Shown here in pieces: positions 1-12,508 of a stretch of DNA of 64,000 nt (the first letter of the stretch is position 1; the number at the start of each line of letters is the position of its first letter). The notes beneath the pieces are model-generated. The model worked only from the letters and a program-made list of their open reading frames with translations. It was not told where the DNA came from and made no database searches. Both the position numbers and the translations under genes were made by a program. This DNA is from Cymbidium sinense. Lineage: Eukaryota; Streptophyta; Magnoliopsida; Asparagales; Orchidaceae. The DNA is taken from assembly GCA_021442155.1 (NCBI GenBank), contig CM038214.1:53290514-53354513 (forward strand), read 5' to 3'.

Positions 1-799
1 TTGTAGATTTGTAATTTTAAAAGGGATTGCTTCTTTATTGTATATGATATAGGATGAACTTATTGAGGAATTTGATGAAGGAATATATCTTAATTCCCAT
101 GTAGTGAAGTTTCTATATCCTATGGAACCTTGAACATTATCCCCTTGCTAAAGCCTTTTGACAAATCGAGCCCGTGCACTACATTGTGTAAGTTGAATAT
201 TCTTTTAAATTAGTTTTTTCAAGTTTGGTGAGAAGTATTGAGGAATAATTATTGGGTTATCTGCTCCCTCAAAATCATCTTCTTCAAATAATTCATGCAT
301 GGTTTCTCTTCAATTTTGTAAAAAAAGGATTCCTTGTTCTTTATAACCCTTTCTAGGAGGGGCATAGAATATTTTTAATTTTTCTACTTCTCTTTCCTTA
401 TAGTTGATAGGACTTTTATATGTGCTTTTTGTATTAACATTATTTTTATAGCCTTATCGTTGACCTGAGACTTAGATATTCTTATTAGAGAAATGTAGGT
501 TTTTCTTAATTATTTAGTCACATTGTTGGCACAAGCCTCATCTTTCTTTTGACTAGTTTAGGCCCTCTTGGGTACCAATTCCTCTTCATCCTCTTCAGTA
601 TCACTACCAAAGTGGGGAATTACCTTGGGTTATTTTGATTTTTTAGCAATTTTACCTTTTGAATCAGCACTCTTTAACATTAATTTGATAGGTGGAATTT
701 CTTTCTTTTGGGAGTTAACCTCTTCTACCTTCTTAGAGATAAAGTATTTGTAGACATCATAAATTATGATTTCATGTATCAAGAACTGATTCTTATCCC

Positions 800-1380
800 A
801 TCAATTTGATGATCTTCACCATTTTGGATATATTGTATGCATTGATGAAGAGTCGAGGGTACTATATTAAACTCATGAATCCATGGACTATGAAGGAGTG
901 CATTATATGCAACTTTGTTTTTAATTACTTGAAATTTAGCTTATGTATGTAATTCCCCAAAGTGAATGGGTAGGACAATGGACTCTAATATTTGTTGTCC
1001 TTGTTGACTGAAACCTTGTTTAATATTATGCTCTTATGGAGGTATCAACCATCCAAAGCTAGTGCCCTAAAGTACCTGGGTCAACCAACACTCTCTTTAT
1101 ACATGTAGAATTAATTTTATCCATAATATAGAGAGGTCAATTATGTTCAGTCATTCTGAGTAGCAAATCTTTATCATTAAAGGTCATAGTTGCTAGCTTT
1201 TGGAAGGTAAGATGTTCTTTCATCCTTTCTTCAACAAAAAAATGCTTCATATTATCACAGGCTTTGTAAGGCTTTTATTAAAGTCTCTTGCATATCCTGA
1301 GATAGCATGAGAGCATCATATATACTTAATAGAGTAGGAATCTTGCATAAGTGTGTTAGAATGTAATAGTCTACTTCTAT
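800..1380 (-). pseudogene. Decayed aspartic protease and downstream segment of element D
   Basis: In broken minus-strand frames, 1261-1375 reads like the segment before the protease (ILTHL...LLSIYDAL, then ETLIKAL), as also seen in B near 23000-23110. Near 1075-1110 lies VLVDPG, the active-site position of a retropepsin. At about 800-913 the sequence SPWIHEF...STLHQCIQYIQ matches the post-protease block of A at 35890-35960. In a live element the protease cuts the Gag-Pol polyprotein. Stops lie between all these blocks, so no function remains. The usual D-S/T-G triplet reads D-P-G here. Confidence 0.65.
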
Positions 1381-2239
1381 TTTGATAGAATTTTGGGATT
1401 TAGTCTATGGTGGAGGTAAGGCATCCTCATTAATTTAAATTTCTTTGCTTTTTTAATTAGCTTCTATTATTGAGGTTGAGGAATCTTCTCTCCACTCTTT
1501 AATTGCACCTATATTACTTCTTCTACTTAGCTTTTCTCATTAAAAGAAGTTTTTGAGATTCATAACTCTTTGGAGTTTCTAAAATGTTCATGACTTTTAA
1601 AACTACTATTTGATTTAGGGTGTAGTTTCTTCGAGCCTGGCTTATTTTTCCATTTGTTAGGCTTTTTTTGGGAAAGCATGGCTCTTCTTTAATCAGTTGA
1701 AGTCATATTTATCATTCAACGTGTTTCTTTCATAACTTCTTCTTTAGGCTCTTCTATGTCCAGTTGTAAATGGTGCATATATTCCTCCAGGCTAACTAGT
1801 CTTCGAGGAGTTGTTCATACTCCTCTAGAGAATCTATCAATTTTTAATCTCAAATTTTTATTTCTTAGCTTTCTTATTTTTTTCTTGACTTATAAGGCCT
1901 TGATGTAGAAGGATTATCATTTTTCATCTACTCCTTAATTTTGTATAAAACTTGTCCCCTATTTAGGTGTAGTATCTTGGGATCGATTTCATGTTCTATG
2001 GCATTTTTCCACCAAATGCCTTCTATAATTTTAAGAATATTGATCACTTTTTTTGTCTTCTTTGAGATGTAGATTTCTTAGCCACTTTCTTCTTTTGCTT
2101 GTACTTGAGGAGTTTTTCTTTGTCTTTATTTGTATCCTTAGTCTTGCTTGGCCTTCATTTTGTGCTTTAAGATTTGACTAAGTTGTAATAAGACTTCCCT
2201 CCCTTTTTTTAGGATTTATAAAGACATTATTTGATAAGG

Positions 2240-3120
2240 TAAGTTTTCTATTGTGATTGCTCTTCTCAATACAATCTTTGAAAATGGAACAATCTTCAAT
2301 CGGGTGACTTATAATCCTATGGAAGGGACAATAGTTGGGATCTTCGACCTTATCTTCTTAATCAGTTGACACTGTAAATGGTGTAATCCCCTTTAAGGCA
2401 TGTTTTAAAATCTTATTAGTACATTCTCTTAAATGAGTGCTTAGCCATCTTCTCTAGAAGGTTGATACTCTTTCTATTAGCTTTATCCTTTGGTCATAAA
2501 TTTAATGCTCCTCTGTTTGTCCACTATAAATATGAATGTTGTACTTTCGGATCATTCTTTTGGACCCTTGCACTACTTTTCCTCTTCTAGTGAAGTTATT
2601 ATTATACCTAAATAAAACCATTTTGTCTCTGACAACCTTTTTTGCTACATGATCTAATAATTCTTGGAATGTATTAATTGCAGACATGGTAAGGTATTGT
2701 GCCATTTGATCTTTAAAATTTCTAATGAAGAGTTCCATAGCATGTTTTTAAGTTCACTGCTAATCACATCTTATGCTTAGTTTCCTCCATCTTGTGATAT
2801 ATTTAATGATACTCTCATCCTTACTCCTTTTTTTTAAGCTAAGATCTACAATTATTACTTTCTTAGTTACACCTACAAAATCTCTTAGCGAAGAGTACCT
2901 CTAACTCCAGCAGAATATTTTATTGAGTCATTAGTATCATTTCAACAGGTGTATGGTGAATGGGTAAGGTAACATGAATTTTAAACAACAAAGCATCATT
3001 TCTACTAATATATGCTCTATCATGATTAGCTCTAAATTGAGCCAAGTGTTATTGTAGATTTTTTATGTATGAAGGCATTGAACTTTTGATGTATCCTTTA
3101 GGGTAGTGTGATCTACCTAC
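2240..3120 (-). pseudogene. Decayed gag of element D
   Basis: The longest open piece is 2502-2738 (78 residues, starting MELFIRNF), corresponding to the mid part of a Ty3/gypsy Gag. Upstream at about 2950-3080 the frame reads HLAQFRANHDRAY and NDALLF, matching the Gag core of A (HLAHFWASYC, NALLF). Downstream at 2262-2346 is a Cys/His block, NYCPFHRIISHPIEDC, the likely nucleic-acid-binding part. This is the best preserved of the three Cys/His blocks in the window, with both Cys and both His present. Gag forms the particle and packages the RNA. The frame is broken several times. Confidence 0.65.
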
Positions 3121-5160
3121 TATGGATATGGTTTTTTTCTAACCTCAATATTAGGGCTATACTTAACCTTTTAGCTAATGAGGTCTTCCACTTGAGAGGT
3201 GTTGATATGGCTTCAGGTGGAAGTTCTTATCTTTTCCTAAGGTAAAATAGGTGTGAAATTTTGTACATTATCCAGATTATTTATCTCAGTAGGTAGATTC
3301 TTTGATGTATCCAATGTGTTACTATTTTTTTGTCATTTTTTGTCTAAATGTTGATTGAACATTTGGTAGTCCTCCTTTGGAATGGAACCCATCTATTGTT
3401 GTAGCCTTGCTACAATATCCATGAGTTATTTAGTCACTTCCACTTCTACTTGAACCTCACCTCTAAGCTCTCAATGGCATAGGTTTCCTTAATTATCCTC
3501 CTTGCTTTGCTGTTCAAACACCACACCTTTGTTTCATTACAAAGAGTTAACCATACAAACAATCTTGAGCTCCATGTGATCAGCATCTTTAATATTTTGG
3601 AGGTCTGACCTTTGCAGTTCTTTATTGGTTGGGCTGATCTTCATCTTCCAAAAAAAAGTTGATCATCCATGTCATCATTCATTGGCCAATTCTTTCAGAC
3701 CAACACACTTCCGATTGAAGGAGAGTCAACTTCTTCATTATCAAGGCTAGTTCATGCTCATTTCTCTCATCTTTGACATCTTTCAATCTTTGGACCTCAG
3801 ATGGATCTCAATGTGTCCCAGATCTTCGATCACAGTGCTCTGACTAGGTTAAAAGCACGGATGATTATGGCTTTCCTTTTATTATTATACGATAACTAGT
3901 CATCTATTTATTTTGGATTAGGTGGCTTGTTTTCGATGATCATCTATCATCAATTTTTTTCTTGATTTTTACTCAAGATAGGAAAGAAGATACCTTTTAA
4001 TATTACATTTCTTTTTAAAGTAGGAATTTGTTGGTTTGGTGACTTGGCTCACAAACTTCTTGACTTCATTCTTGATTACCTCTATTCTTGAGTGACCTTA
4101 ATTTAGGAAGGAATAATTTCTCTCTCATGACTAATTATGAGATATGGGACTTGTAGGTTTGTAAAAGATTTTTTTATAAAACAGTTATTTTTTTTGTCAA
4201 AGTCATTACTTGTAAGTATGTTTACGTATGTTGCTGTATAAATTGTATAAATAGGTAGTCTACTAGCTCTATGAGGCATTGTATTTCCTTCAAACCCTTT
4301 AAACAACTTTGTGCAGAAGAAGATGCTTCATGATCATTTTTCCACTAGTTGGGATAGTGGTTTTATCATATGTTCCTCAAATGTAATGCTTCATGGTCGT
4401 GATGCTAGGATAGTGATTTAGGTTGGACTACGATAGATTTCAATTTGGGCTTGGTAGGAAATTTATCTTTAGCATTCAGAGTTGTCTTTGATAACCTATC
4501 GAAGACATATATTCTCTTTGAGGATGTATTATTACTCATTAGTTGACCTATTGTTGTTGAATTCAAGTCTAGCTAGTAGAAACTTGACAACCTTACAAAT
4601 TGTTTAGAACTAGATTGTGACTCCAACAAAACCTGGTGTTATTATTTGAGGGAATCCACTAATCTTCGGTCATTATATTTATTGAGATTTCCATGGATGA
4701 TTTTGATCCAGTGTAAGTGTAAAGTCTAAGAAGTTCTACTAAAATCAAAGAATCTAAGGAATATAACACGAGATATTCTTATGACACCATTTATCTTTTC
4801 CAAATAGTCGTCTCAGAAAAAAACACCTTTGATGATACACTACACCAGCTTTGGATGAGATGGGTAGGATTATATGTTTCATGAGATAGATTGATATATA
4901 TTCATCCAAATTTTCCTTAACATCATATTAGGGTTTATTTAGATCTAGGTTCTACTTTTTATCTCCAAGTTAGTTAATTATCATAGTAAGAGAGCACTCT
5001 TATGGTTGAAACTATCGATATCTGGGGTTGATTGGGTTGTTTAGAATAATATCTAGAAGGAAATAAGAGTGTAGTCCCTGATCAAGATCTTAGGGTTCCA
5101 TCATCCCAGGACTACATTATTCTAGCCTCTAAAAATCAGGACGTAATGTGTGAAGCTAAT
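3120..5160. other. Probable ORF1/leader remains of element D, no clear gene
   Basis: No reading frame of useful length and no recognised domain was found. By position it should be the Gag N-terminus, ORF1 and leader of element D. The minus-strand 67-residue frame at 4103-4306 shows no family resemblance and is probably chance. Confidence 0.35.
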
Positions 5161-5510
5161 TAGAGCCATGGGTTGCCTCATTTCAAGTATCTTAAAATTT
5201 AGTGTAACTGGTGTAAGAGCATTCACGTGGTGAACATATTATAAGGTGTTTGTATGGTGAATGGGCAAATGTTCACATGGTGAATGAATAAAAGGTTGAG
5301 CTTACATTGGAGTTATCCATATGGTGGGAGAATATGAATTTGTTTGCTTGGCGAACGAATTATAGGATGTTCACATGATGAACTGATAGAAGACTAAACT
5401 TGCATACTTTTGCAATGTTAGAATTAAGGTTGTCCACATAGTGGATAGATATGAATTTGTTCACATGGTGAATGAATTACAAGGTGTTCACATGACAAAT
5501 AGATAGAAGA
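5160..5510. repeat. Degenerate tandem repeat with palindromic TTCACATGGTGAA units
   Basis: Motifs of the type GTTCACRTGGTGAAtga recur at about 5223, 5272, 5459 and, more degenerate, near 5320, 5350, 5370, 5435 and 5486. They are separated by similar text (ATAGAAGACTA, GAATTTGTT, ATTACAAGGTG). Each core is nearly self-complementary. It lies on the 5' side of element D and may be part of its leader, as the hairpin repeats at 48.7-49.6 kb are for element B. Low-order repeat only; no coding potential seen. Confidence 0.6.
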
Positions 5511-6030
5511 CTAGTTGTAGCCTTTCATTATAATTATTTTATTTATTTAAAGGGGCAGTGCCTCAATGTTGGGATATGGCATAGCATGTCAATCTTATAT
5601 GATAGGTGTACATGTGAGCTCTAAGGTCTAACCTGCCTTATTACATTGGCCCATTTGACCATTTGAGCGATTGCCACCATATTTACGGGCTTGTCAAGAT
5701 TTCTAATAGTTATATAGAGATTAAAGGGGAAATGGCAACCTAATTTTGATGGGAGTTGTAGTGTTGCAATGCTTTGTACGTGTTAGTTATGAAATTTATT
5801 ATAATTAAATTTAACATTTTTTACTACACAAAAACTTATGGGATAGGTGGCAAACTTATTGCATTTGGGCTTTGGATGATCTTTGTGTTCTACAATAATT
5901 TCTTGACACATGTTTGGTAGCTTTGGTGCTAGGGTGATTTATAAATAAGACTATGGGCTATTAAAAAATTTCATTCAGTGACCTCTCTCCTTTTATATTT
6001 ACCTTCTCTCTCTCTTCTCTCTAATTAACA
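5511..6030. other. Unassigned spacer
   Basis: No open frame, RNA gene or known repeat is recognised. The last 50 bases (about 5978-6025) are CT-rich and lie just upstream of the + strand transposon-protein remnant, so they may be its leader. Confidence 0.3.
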
Positions 6031-7066
6031 TTAATTCATGCATTTTAGAAGGGTGGTGAGAAGAAGGGGCATGCTCATATATTCAGCTATCATGTTATCA
6101 ACACGCACATCCATAAGTTGATCACGGAGGAGCTTCCAAGATCCCACCGACAGTGTCAAAGGGGTGATCTTGAGATGTGGCTGGGCAAAACTAGCCTATG
6201 ATAACAGCTTGTGCATTGTCTTGGTGGTGCGTGAGTTCTTCATGAATGCACGAGAGAGCCAAGGAAATAAAGCATATGTATTAGGGAAACTAGTAAGTTT
6301 TGAGACTAATGCTATTAATGTTATTATCTATAATAAATATTACTATTAATCTCTTGTAATGAACATCTCAATTTGATGAGATTATCCATTTTCTTTCTGA
6401 CCAAAATGCAGATGTGCAATGGAAATAATAGGAGGAAAGGATTATTAACTTTTCTACCACAATCTCTCTATTGAATCTGAAGGTTGGCACTATTATATTT
6501 TTGCTAAGGTCATGCCCACTAGTAACATTAGTGAGATTACTAAAGATAGGGTTATTTTAAAGTTTGCTACTCAAAGAGAATTTATGATTGATATCGGGAA
6601 ATTTATTCATAATTCTATTTGTAATATGTTGAAGTGGAGCCTCTTGATATGTTTTGATTTATGGTTTATGTGTTATGGCGGTAGAAGTAGGTGGGCATGA
6701 TGAAGAAATACTCATTCGAAGGGTCTAACAAGAGGGTAGTGAGGGATTTGAGTCAAGGTTTGAAGTGGGGGAAGGCTCACATGCCCCACGACCATGACCC
6801 AAATCTTTCAAGTCTCTGGCCGAGGAAGTCTATGAAATTGGCAGTTAGGTCACAAACTTAAGGAAAAGGGTGAAAAGGAGTAGTCATAAGCAGGAGCATC
6901 TAGAGCATATGTTTGATTATCATATGGGTCAATAACAAATGCAATTCTCTTACATTGCCTAGTTAAACACTACACTACTCACCATGTTCCAGAATTACAA
7001 TCTTGTAGATCCGAACCAAGTCTCAAGCAAGGAGGAGGAAGAAGTGGAGGATGAGTATGATTATTA
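6030..7066 (+). pseudogene. Decayed 'putative plant transposon protein' gene
   Basis: On the plus strand, 6164-6349 contains RCGWAKL, VVREFFMNARE, GNKAYVLGKLVSFETNAIN. This is the order of conserved blocks in the plant family annotated as putative plant transposon protein (Transposase_32 type), as I recall it. A second block at 6512-6620 reads TSNISEITKDRVILKFA and IDIGKFIHNSI, again typical of that family. The end (about 6955-7066) reads LNTTLLTMFQNYNLVDPNQ and an acidic EEEEVEDEYDY followed by a stop at about 7064. Stops and shifts separate these blocks, so it is a pseudogene. The family occurs in retrotransposon-derived loci, and its biochemical role is not established. It is on the opposite strand to D, so probably an independent insertion. 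Confidence 0.7.
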
Positions 7067-8806
7067 GTTTCCCCCATTTTGTACTTTTCCCCTTTTTGTA
7101 ATTTGTAATTTTTATTTAAATTTAGAAATTAAATTTTTCATTTTATTATTTTTATATTATAATTTTCATATTAATTCATATTATATAAAAATAATTATTA
7201 ACATATCATTTAAATAAGTAATATCTATAATAATGAAATCAGTGACACACCTGACATTGAACCAAATGATAACTTGAAAGCTTGGCATTACGGTGCTAGC
7301 CCTATGACACCATGATCCTTAGGTGATATTTTTGCCCCTTACTAGAAATTTTTTTCTAAGTCCCTTTTATTTATGTTAGGGAGATATACTAAGGTGTTGG
7401 TCCTATGGTTTTGTAGTGCTAGGGGATTTCATCAAAAAATATTATAAGTTGTATTTCTAGTGCCAAGTAAGCATGGCACCCATTGATGCCGTGATGCCAT
7501 GCTAAGATGATTTCAATAGGCATCGAAGCACTAGTTCTTGGGCACCATGGCACTACATGTTATAATATGAATACCCAAGAGCATAATGTTGTGGCATTAA
7601 TATTCAGTGTTGAGGCACTGTGAGTCAAAAATTGAGTTTCTTATGAAATTTTAGAAAAAAATTTAGAAATTTTAGTAACATTTTGACTTAGTATAGCTAC
7701 ATTTCAAAATCATAGTACAAAGCACTCTTCTCTCTTATTTTGGAACTAAGATTGATGGAGGGAAGGGATCTTAATCTAGTGATGGAACAAAGTTCAACTT
7801 CGGAGGTCTTCAAATCTATAATTTTTTTTCTTTATTGGATCCAAGATCAATGGTGGGATTATGACTATTTTAAAGATAATGACATAACTCTTTTACCTGA
7901 AGTGAACAAAAGGTCTTGAAATAAAAGAAGATCATTGAGATCGTGAGTGTAGTGTTGGAGTGGTAAGAGAGAGAAAAATGGAAGGAGAAGTGGACTAGAC
8001 TCACTATTTATAGCAATGTTCCATATAACTATTCCCTCTCTCAATAGTGGTGACACTTCAATGCCAAGTTCATAGCCTTGATACGGATAGGCTTGCTTGT
8101 ATCCTTCTAGAAGGCTAGGGTTGCTCCGACACCACAACCGTGATGCTGGCTAGAAGAATAAAATTATTAATTTTTTTTATATTTTTTGGTGAACAACAAT
8201 GCATTTTCCAATATAGGTGAACTTGAAAGTTTTAGCAACACTAAGATCATCTTCATTAAAGTATACAATGGGTTTACCTTGTTTCTTATAATGGTGCTTA
8301 ATGAAAAGAAAATTAACGTGGGACTTGAAGCCTTGAATAAGGTGAGGCTATACTATCTATCCACGATGGGGCTTTTTGATTGAGCTATAGCATAGGAGCA
8401 TTTCTTAGTAGCCATGTAAGTTAGATATATAAGATGGAGCAAGCCAATAAAATAGTAACCCTAGGTCATATAGAAGAAGGGAGAAGATGCACCTTAAGTT
8501 CAATATATTTGTTCTTTTCATGATAAAGCACGAAATGCTATGAACATTATGAAACAAGTATGAAACAAATTTTCTAGAAAAATATTTTCACAAAGTAAAA
8601 GTTAAGTTGAAAAAATAAATTTAAAAATAATTTACTATAATATGCTTAAATTAATTTAACTTCAAGATCACTTGCATAAACTATTACATTAATGAACTAT
8701 GAAATAAGAACTTTTAATCAACAGAAAATATGAAATCCTTAAGAATGACCTCAACTTGAATTACTTCTCAAACATGATTACATGAATAAATATTTAAAAT
8801 AGGTAG
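7067..8806. other. Non-coding region downstream of the transposon-protein remnant
   Basis: Positions 7067-7220 are very AT-rich. Between about 7240 and 7640 there are many short ATGGCAC/GTGCCAT and CATGGCACC words, giving local inverted repeats. A TATA-like CTATTTATAG lies at 8004-8013, with a palindromic core readable on either strand. The 90-residue minus frame at 7865-8137 and the 65-residue plus frame at 8186-8383 resemble nothing I know. This could be the 3' end or LTR of the element carrying the 6-7 kb remnant, but I could not find a matching second LTR. Confidence 0.35.
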
Positions 8807-8998
8807 TGTTGACCTCATTTTTGGTTGAGATTTTATCATTCCAATCTTAGTAATTAAGATATAAAATTTAAGATTAGGAACTTTCTAATTAAACACTTAG
8901 GACTTTAAATTTAGTGGTTAGGTGTATCTCCAAAATAAAACTAAACCAAAATTTGAAATCAATATTTTGAATTTGAAAACAAAAATCAAATCAAAGCG
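8807..8998 (+). repeat. First ~190 bp of element C 5' LTR
   Basis: It starts TGTTGACCTCATTTTTGG and continues with stretches (AGTGGTTAGGTGTAT near 8924) that match the reverse complement of B's LTR end (AGTGATTAGGTGTAC) and resemble A's. The LTR stops abruptly at 8998, where B's LTR begins with TGGTGT. The bases AAGCG at 8994-8998 would be B's left target duplication, but its partner was lost at 56508. Confidence 0.7.
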
Positions 8999-10460
8999 TG
9001 GTGTATTTGGTGGGGACACCACATAGATCTGAGATAGTGAACTTATTGAGGTAATCGTATAATATTGATGAATAATGTACTATCTCAAAAGATAAAGTCA
9101 CTACCCTACAATGGACCTAATCTTCTAATAAGGACTCCTAAGGCATGATGGGTCTTCGAATATACTAGAAATTTTTCCCCTACTTTACATGGATAAATAA
9201 AGTCGGGTTTATTTAGATTGGGTTCTAAAGTTCCTTATGGGGGCAAGCCCCCATAGTTAATTACATCTTAAGAAAAATGAATCCTTTAAGAATACTCTCG
9301 ATTAAAGTAAGCTAATATTGTCTCCAAAGAATTTAAAGATAGGACTATCAATAAATTGGTTATGTTTTAGAAGATCAAGTGGGATCGATCAAAATGGAAG
9401 AGTTATTATTGAAACCAAAAGAGATGAGTAGGGAGTGCTCATGATACTAGCAAACCTAGTGACTTCTCCAATCTATCATATGGTTGGACTTTATATATTT
9501 GAAATTAAGGAGATTTATTTATTTGATTTGAAATTTTTTAGAAATCTAAGACTTATAATTCCACAATACAAGATTGTAAAAATGCCTAAGAGGTGAGGAT
9601 TTATACTTGTAGCCAGGGAGACAACAACCTCAGATCCTAAATCAAGGGAGCTTCGGTGAGGGCCAAAACATGACCTAAATCTAAGGTGAAAGTGGGTATA
9701 TAATTTACTTTCATAAGAGAGAGTAAATCACATGAATTATAGACTTATAACCACCTAGAGTGGTAGCCAGCTAACTCCTCCTATGCTTTAAATCCATATA
9801 GACAAGTTATATGCTTTCGCTAGATGCCTGGGCTATTATTATTTAGAAAAGAAATAAAGTCCTTAAATCCACTCCCTAAGAGACTAGAGGATGAGGGGTA
9901 TGGATAATTAATTAAATCTAATGTAAATTTTTATCAAATTTCATTTAATTTGGGACCCTTTATTTTGACACAAGCTATGGGATTTTGTATGCCTAAATGC
10001 ATGAGAAATTGACTATGGGCCAAATCAAAAGGGGAAGAGGTGTTCTTCCATCATAGGCTCTCAAAAGTTAAGCCCTAAATATCTGGCAAAGATGGAAGCC
10101 CTCTATGAACAAGAGTGAACTAAGATGATTATGCATGATATTAAACATACAACATTTAGCTAAGGGGTTGCTAAATATTTTATTATCTTGATTTAATTCC
10201 TAGGCTTTTATATGAGGTTATGAGTTATTTTAGAGGTTTTGTTATGAGTTGTTAGTTTGGATACAAAGATTAAATTTTATCCTAAGAGCCTAATTGCATC
10301 CATAGAATCACCAATCATAAACAAACTATAAAGAGTCATGCTTTTTCTAATGCACAAGCTAAACAAATCATCAAATAATTTTATAAAGTTATCACAAAAT
10401 AATAAAGGCCGATGCGGTTAGGTACTGCTATACAACATGAAAAGAAATGTGGGTAGTTGA

Positions 10461-10480
10461 GCTCTACCCTTATACAACTC
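10461..10480 (-). promoter_or_regulatory. TATA box in B 3' LTR
   Basis: On the minus strand it reads GTTGTATAAGGGTAGAGCTC. The same block occurs at matching LTR positions in A (GTTGTATAAGGGCAGA, 25703-25718) and C (GTTATATAAAGGCAGAGC, 60778-60795), which supports it as the core promoter. Transcription would be expected to start some 30 bases downstream on the minus strand, near 10435. Confidence 0.6.
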
Positions 10481-11087
10481 AGATTATAAGAGAATAATTA
10501 CAATTACAAATGATGAATGTTATGGGGGTCTTCATTCTTCATTCTTCCTTCTTCATTTGATTTACTCCATTTCATTCTTCCTTTTGGCTTGATTTAGATA
10601 TGGTTACTCCAAATGCATCACATGGTACATAAGACTTAGTCTCATAACCAATGCTCATCCTAATCCCCTATAACATTCATCCTAATCTTAATGCAAAATT
10701 ACATTAAATGAAGAAAAGTAAAACTAGCTACACCTTCAAAATAAATGTTAGATAAAAACACCATACAACCCAAATAGTTATATGAATAATTTGGACTTAG
10801 CACCCTACACATGGGTAACAAAGACCACCTATGCTAACTTTGGTTATGCTTAGGGGCTAAGCAACCTGCATAGTAAAAAGAATTTATATTTTTAATTATT
10901 TAGCAGCCCCTTAAATACAACCCCCTACAAAAAGCATAATTAAGCTAATATAGGCCTAACATCCAGACCACGCACAAACACCTTAACATCCAGTCTACAA
11001 TAATACATCACAAAATGAGCATACATCAAACCATTCACTGCCCTAACATAAAGCTAGAAATGATGACTTAGTCTAATGTGTGTGAAT

Positions 11088-12508
11088 TAAAGCTTGTGTG
11101 GTATGTCATAACTAGGCTTTAGATTTGTAATTCGCTAAGTGTGAGGGATTTAATTTATAAAGAGTTGATTTCTCTTTAAGTGATTTAATTGATTTGAAGA
11201 TTTTACTTAGTGTTTTCCTTAGTTTCATATGGCATACACTTAACAACTAGGTAGTATAAAGAAAAGAAAGAGGTGGAATCTCTCTTTCATCCTTATCTTA
11301 AGTCATTTCTAAAGCAAGTTACTTAATCAATTTTCTTTAGTGAATAGCTTATTATATGTTTTAATTAATCCTAAGTTTAGGTTCACTCTAGATGACCTTA
11401 TTCAATAAGAAATACATCTTAAGATTAATTAGAATGGATTAATATCACATAACACATAGTCATGCAATAACTTTCCATCATGTATATCATGCATATTAAT
11501 AAATCCTAAGCATACATATACATGCAATTTATATTTTTAGCATACTTGAATGATGAATGCAAAGAAGTTTGTTTGGAATTAATTTTTTTTTCATTTGATT
11601 GAGTTATGAATGCATGCCTTTTTAATAGAAAAGAAGGATTTTCCATCCATTAGCTAGATACAAATTCACATGTATTAAAGTTTTAAGTGAGTACATTGCC
11701 ATTATTCTAACCAAAGGTGTAAGGTACAAGACCTACTTAGGGTACTTAAAGCCTCATTGCCAGGTGTCCATAATATACCACTTTTCTTAGATATATATAA
11801 ATGTATAAGCAACTACAAGGATAGGAAAAACCCATGCAAAAATTATATTTGATTTATATGACTTATGATTCTTATTCATTGGCCACATCACACATCACAT
11901 CAATAAGAGTTTTAAGTGAGTACGGTGTCATTGTTCTACACCAGGGGCATAAGGTACAAGACCTACATAGGGCTACTTAAAGCCTCGCAGCCCCGACATG
12001 TCCAAACTAATATACCATTTTTCTTGGATACAGATGAATATATAAAAAAAACCATAAGAAGAAGAAGAAGAAGTCATGCAAGAAGTCATACTTGATTTGA
12101 TTATATTATTTACATATGTGATATGAAATTCTTCCTAAGTCTTAGCTTGGAAATGAATAGGAATAGATTTAGACAAATGTTGTGTTCTTTTCATAGAACT
12201 ATACATTTGTAAATCCTATATGAATCCATGTAAGATAAGAAAAGAGAACTTCACATTGCATATCTTATATTATCAGCACATGCAAACTTATAACTATTTT
12301 TAATTAACATAACTCCATTTATTGTAATTTATTTATGAGCTTTTGAAAATAACTTTTGATTTAATAGTAATAATAGCCACACCTATTTTTAATTTGAATC
12401 AACACATGCAATTTGACATAAAAGGAACCATTTCATTTAGTTAATTTTAAAAGAAATGAATGCATGATTACATATGGCAAACAATATTTAACATAATTAG
12501 AAAAAAAA
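11088..12508 (-). repeat. LTR segment present only in B 3' LTR, with internal duplication
   Basis: In the 5' LTR the flanks are joined at 52360-52364 with a single TAAAG. Here TAAAG stands at both ends (11088-11092 and 12509-12513). The left part resembles A's LTR (TTGTGTGG...AGGCTTT), so this is ancestral LTR sequence deleted from the 5' copy rather than an insertion. Inside, about 11676-11905 and 11906-12135 are two copies of a roughly 230-bp unit (TTTTAAGTGAGTAC, AAGGTACAAGACCTAC, ACTTAAAGCCTC). A short (AGA)n run lies at 12056-12073. Confidence 0.7.

Larger units (their letters stand above)
1..5100 (-). mobile_element. Element D: old Ogre/Tat-like gag-protease fragment
   Basis: Reading the minus strand from about 3100 down to 1 gives, in order, a Gag core, a Gag Cys/His segment, a protease and the conserved segment that follows the protease. 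This is the order seen in elements A and B, and the wording is similar. Every frame is broken by many stops and shifts, more than in A. RT and integrase would lie beyond the left edge. I found no LTR or primer-binding site for this copy, so the right limit near 5.1 kb is only where recognisable sequence fades. Lineage assignment rests on matches to the Tat-type proteins elsewhere in the window. Confidence 0.7.

Noticed and set aside
7865..8137. 90-residue minus-strand frame, possible small gene
   Set aside because: No recognisable family and no relative elsewhere in the window; a TATA-like sequence lies inside rather than upstream of it.
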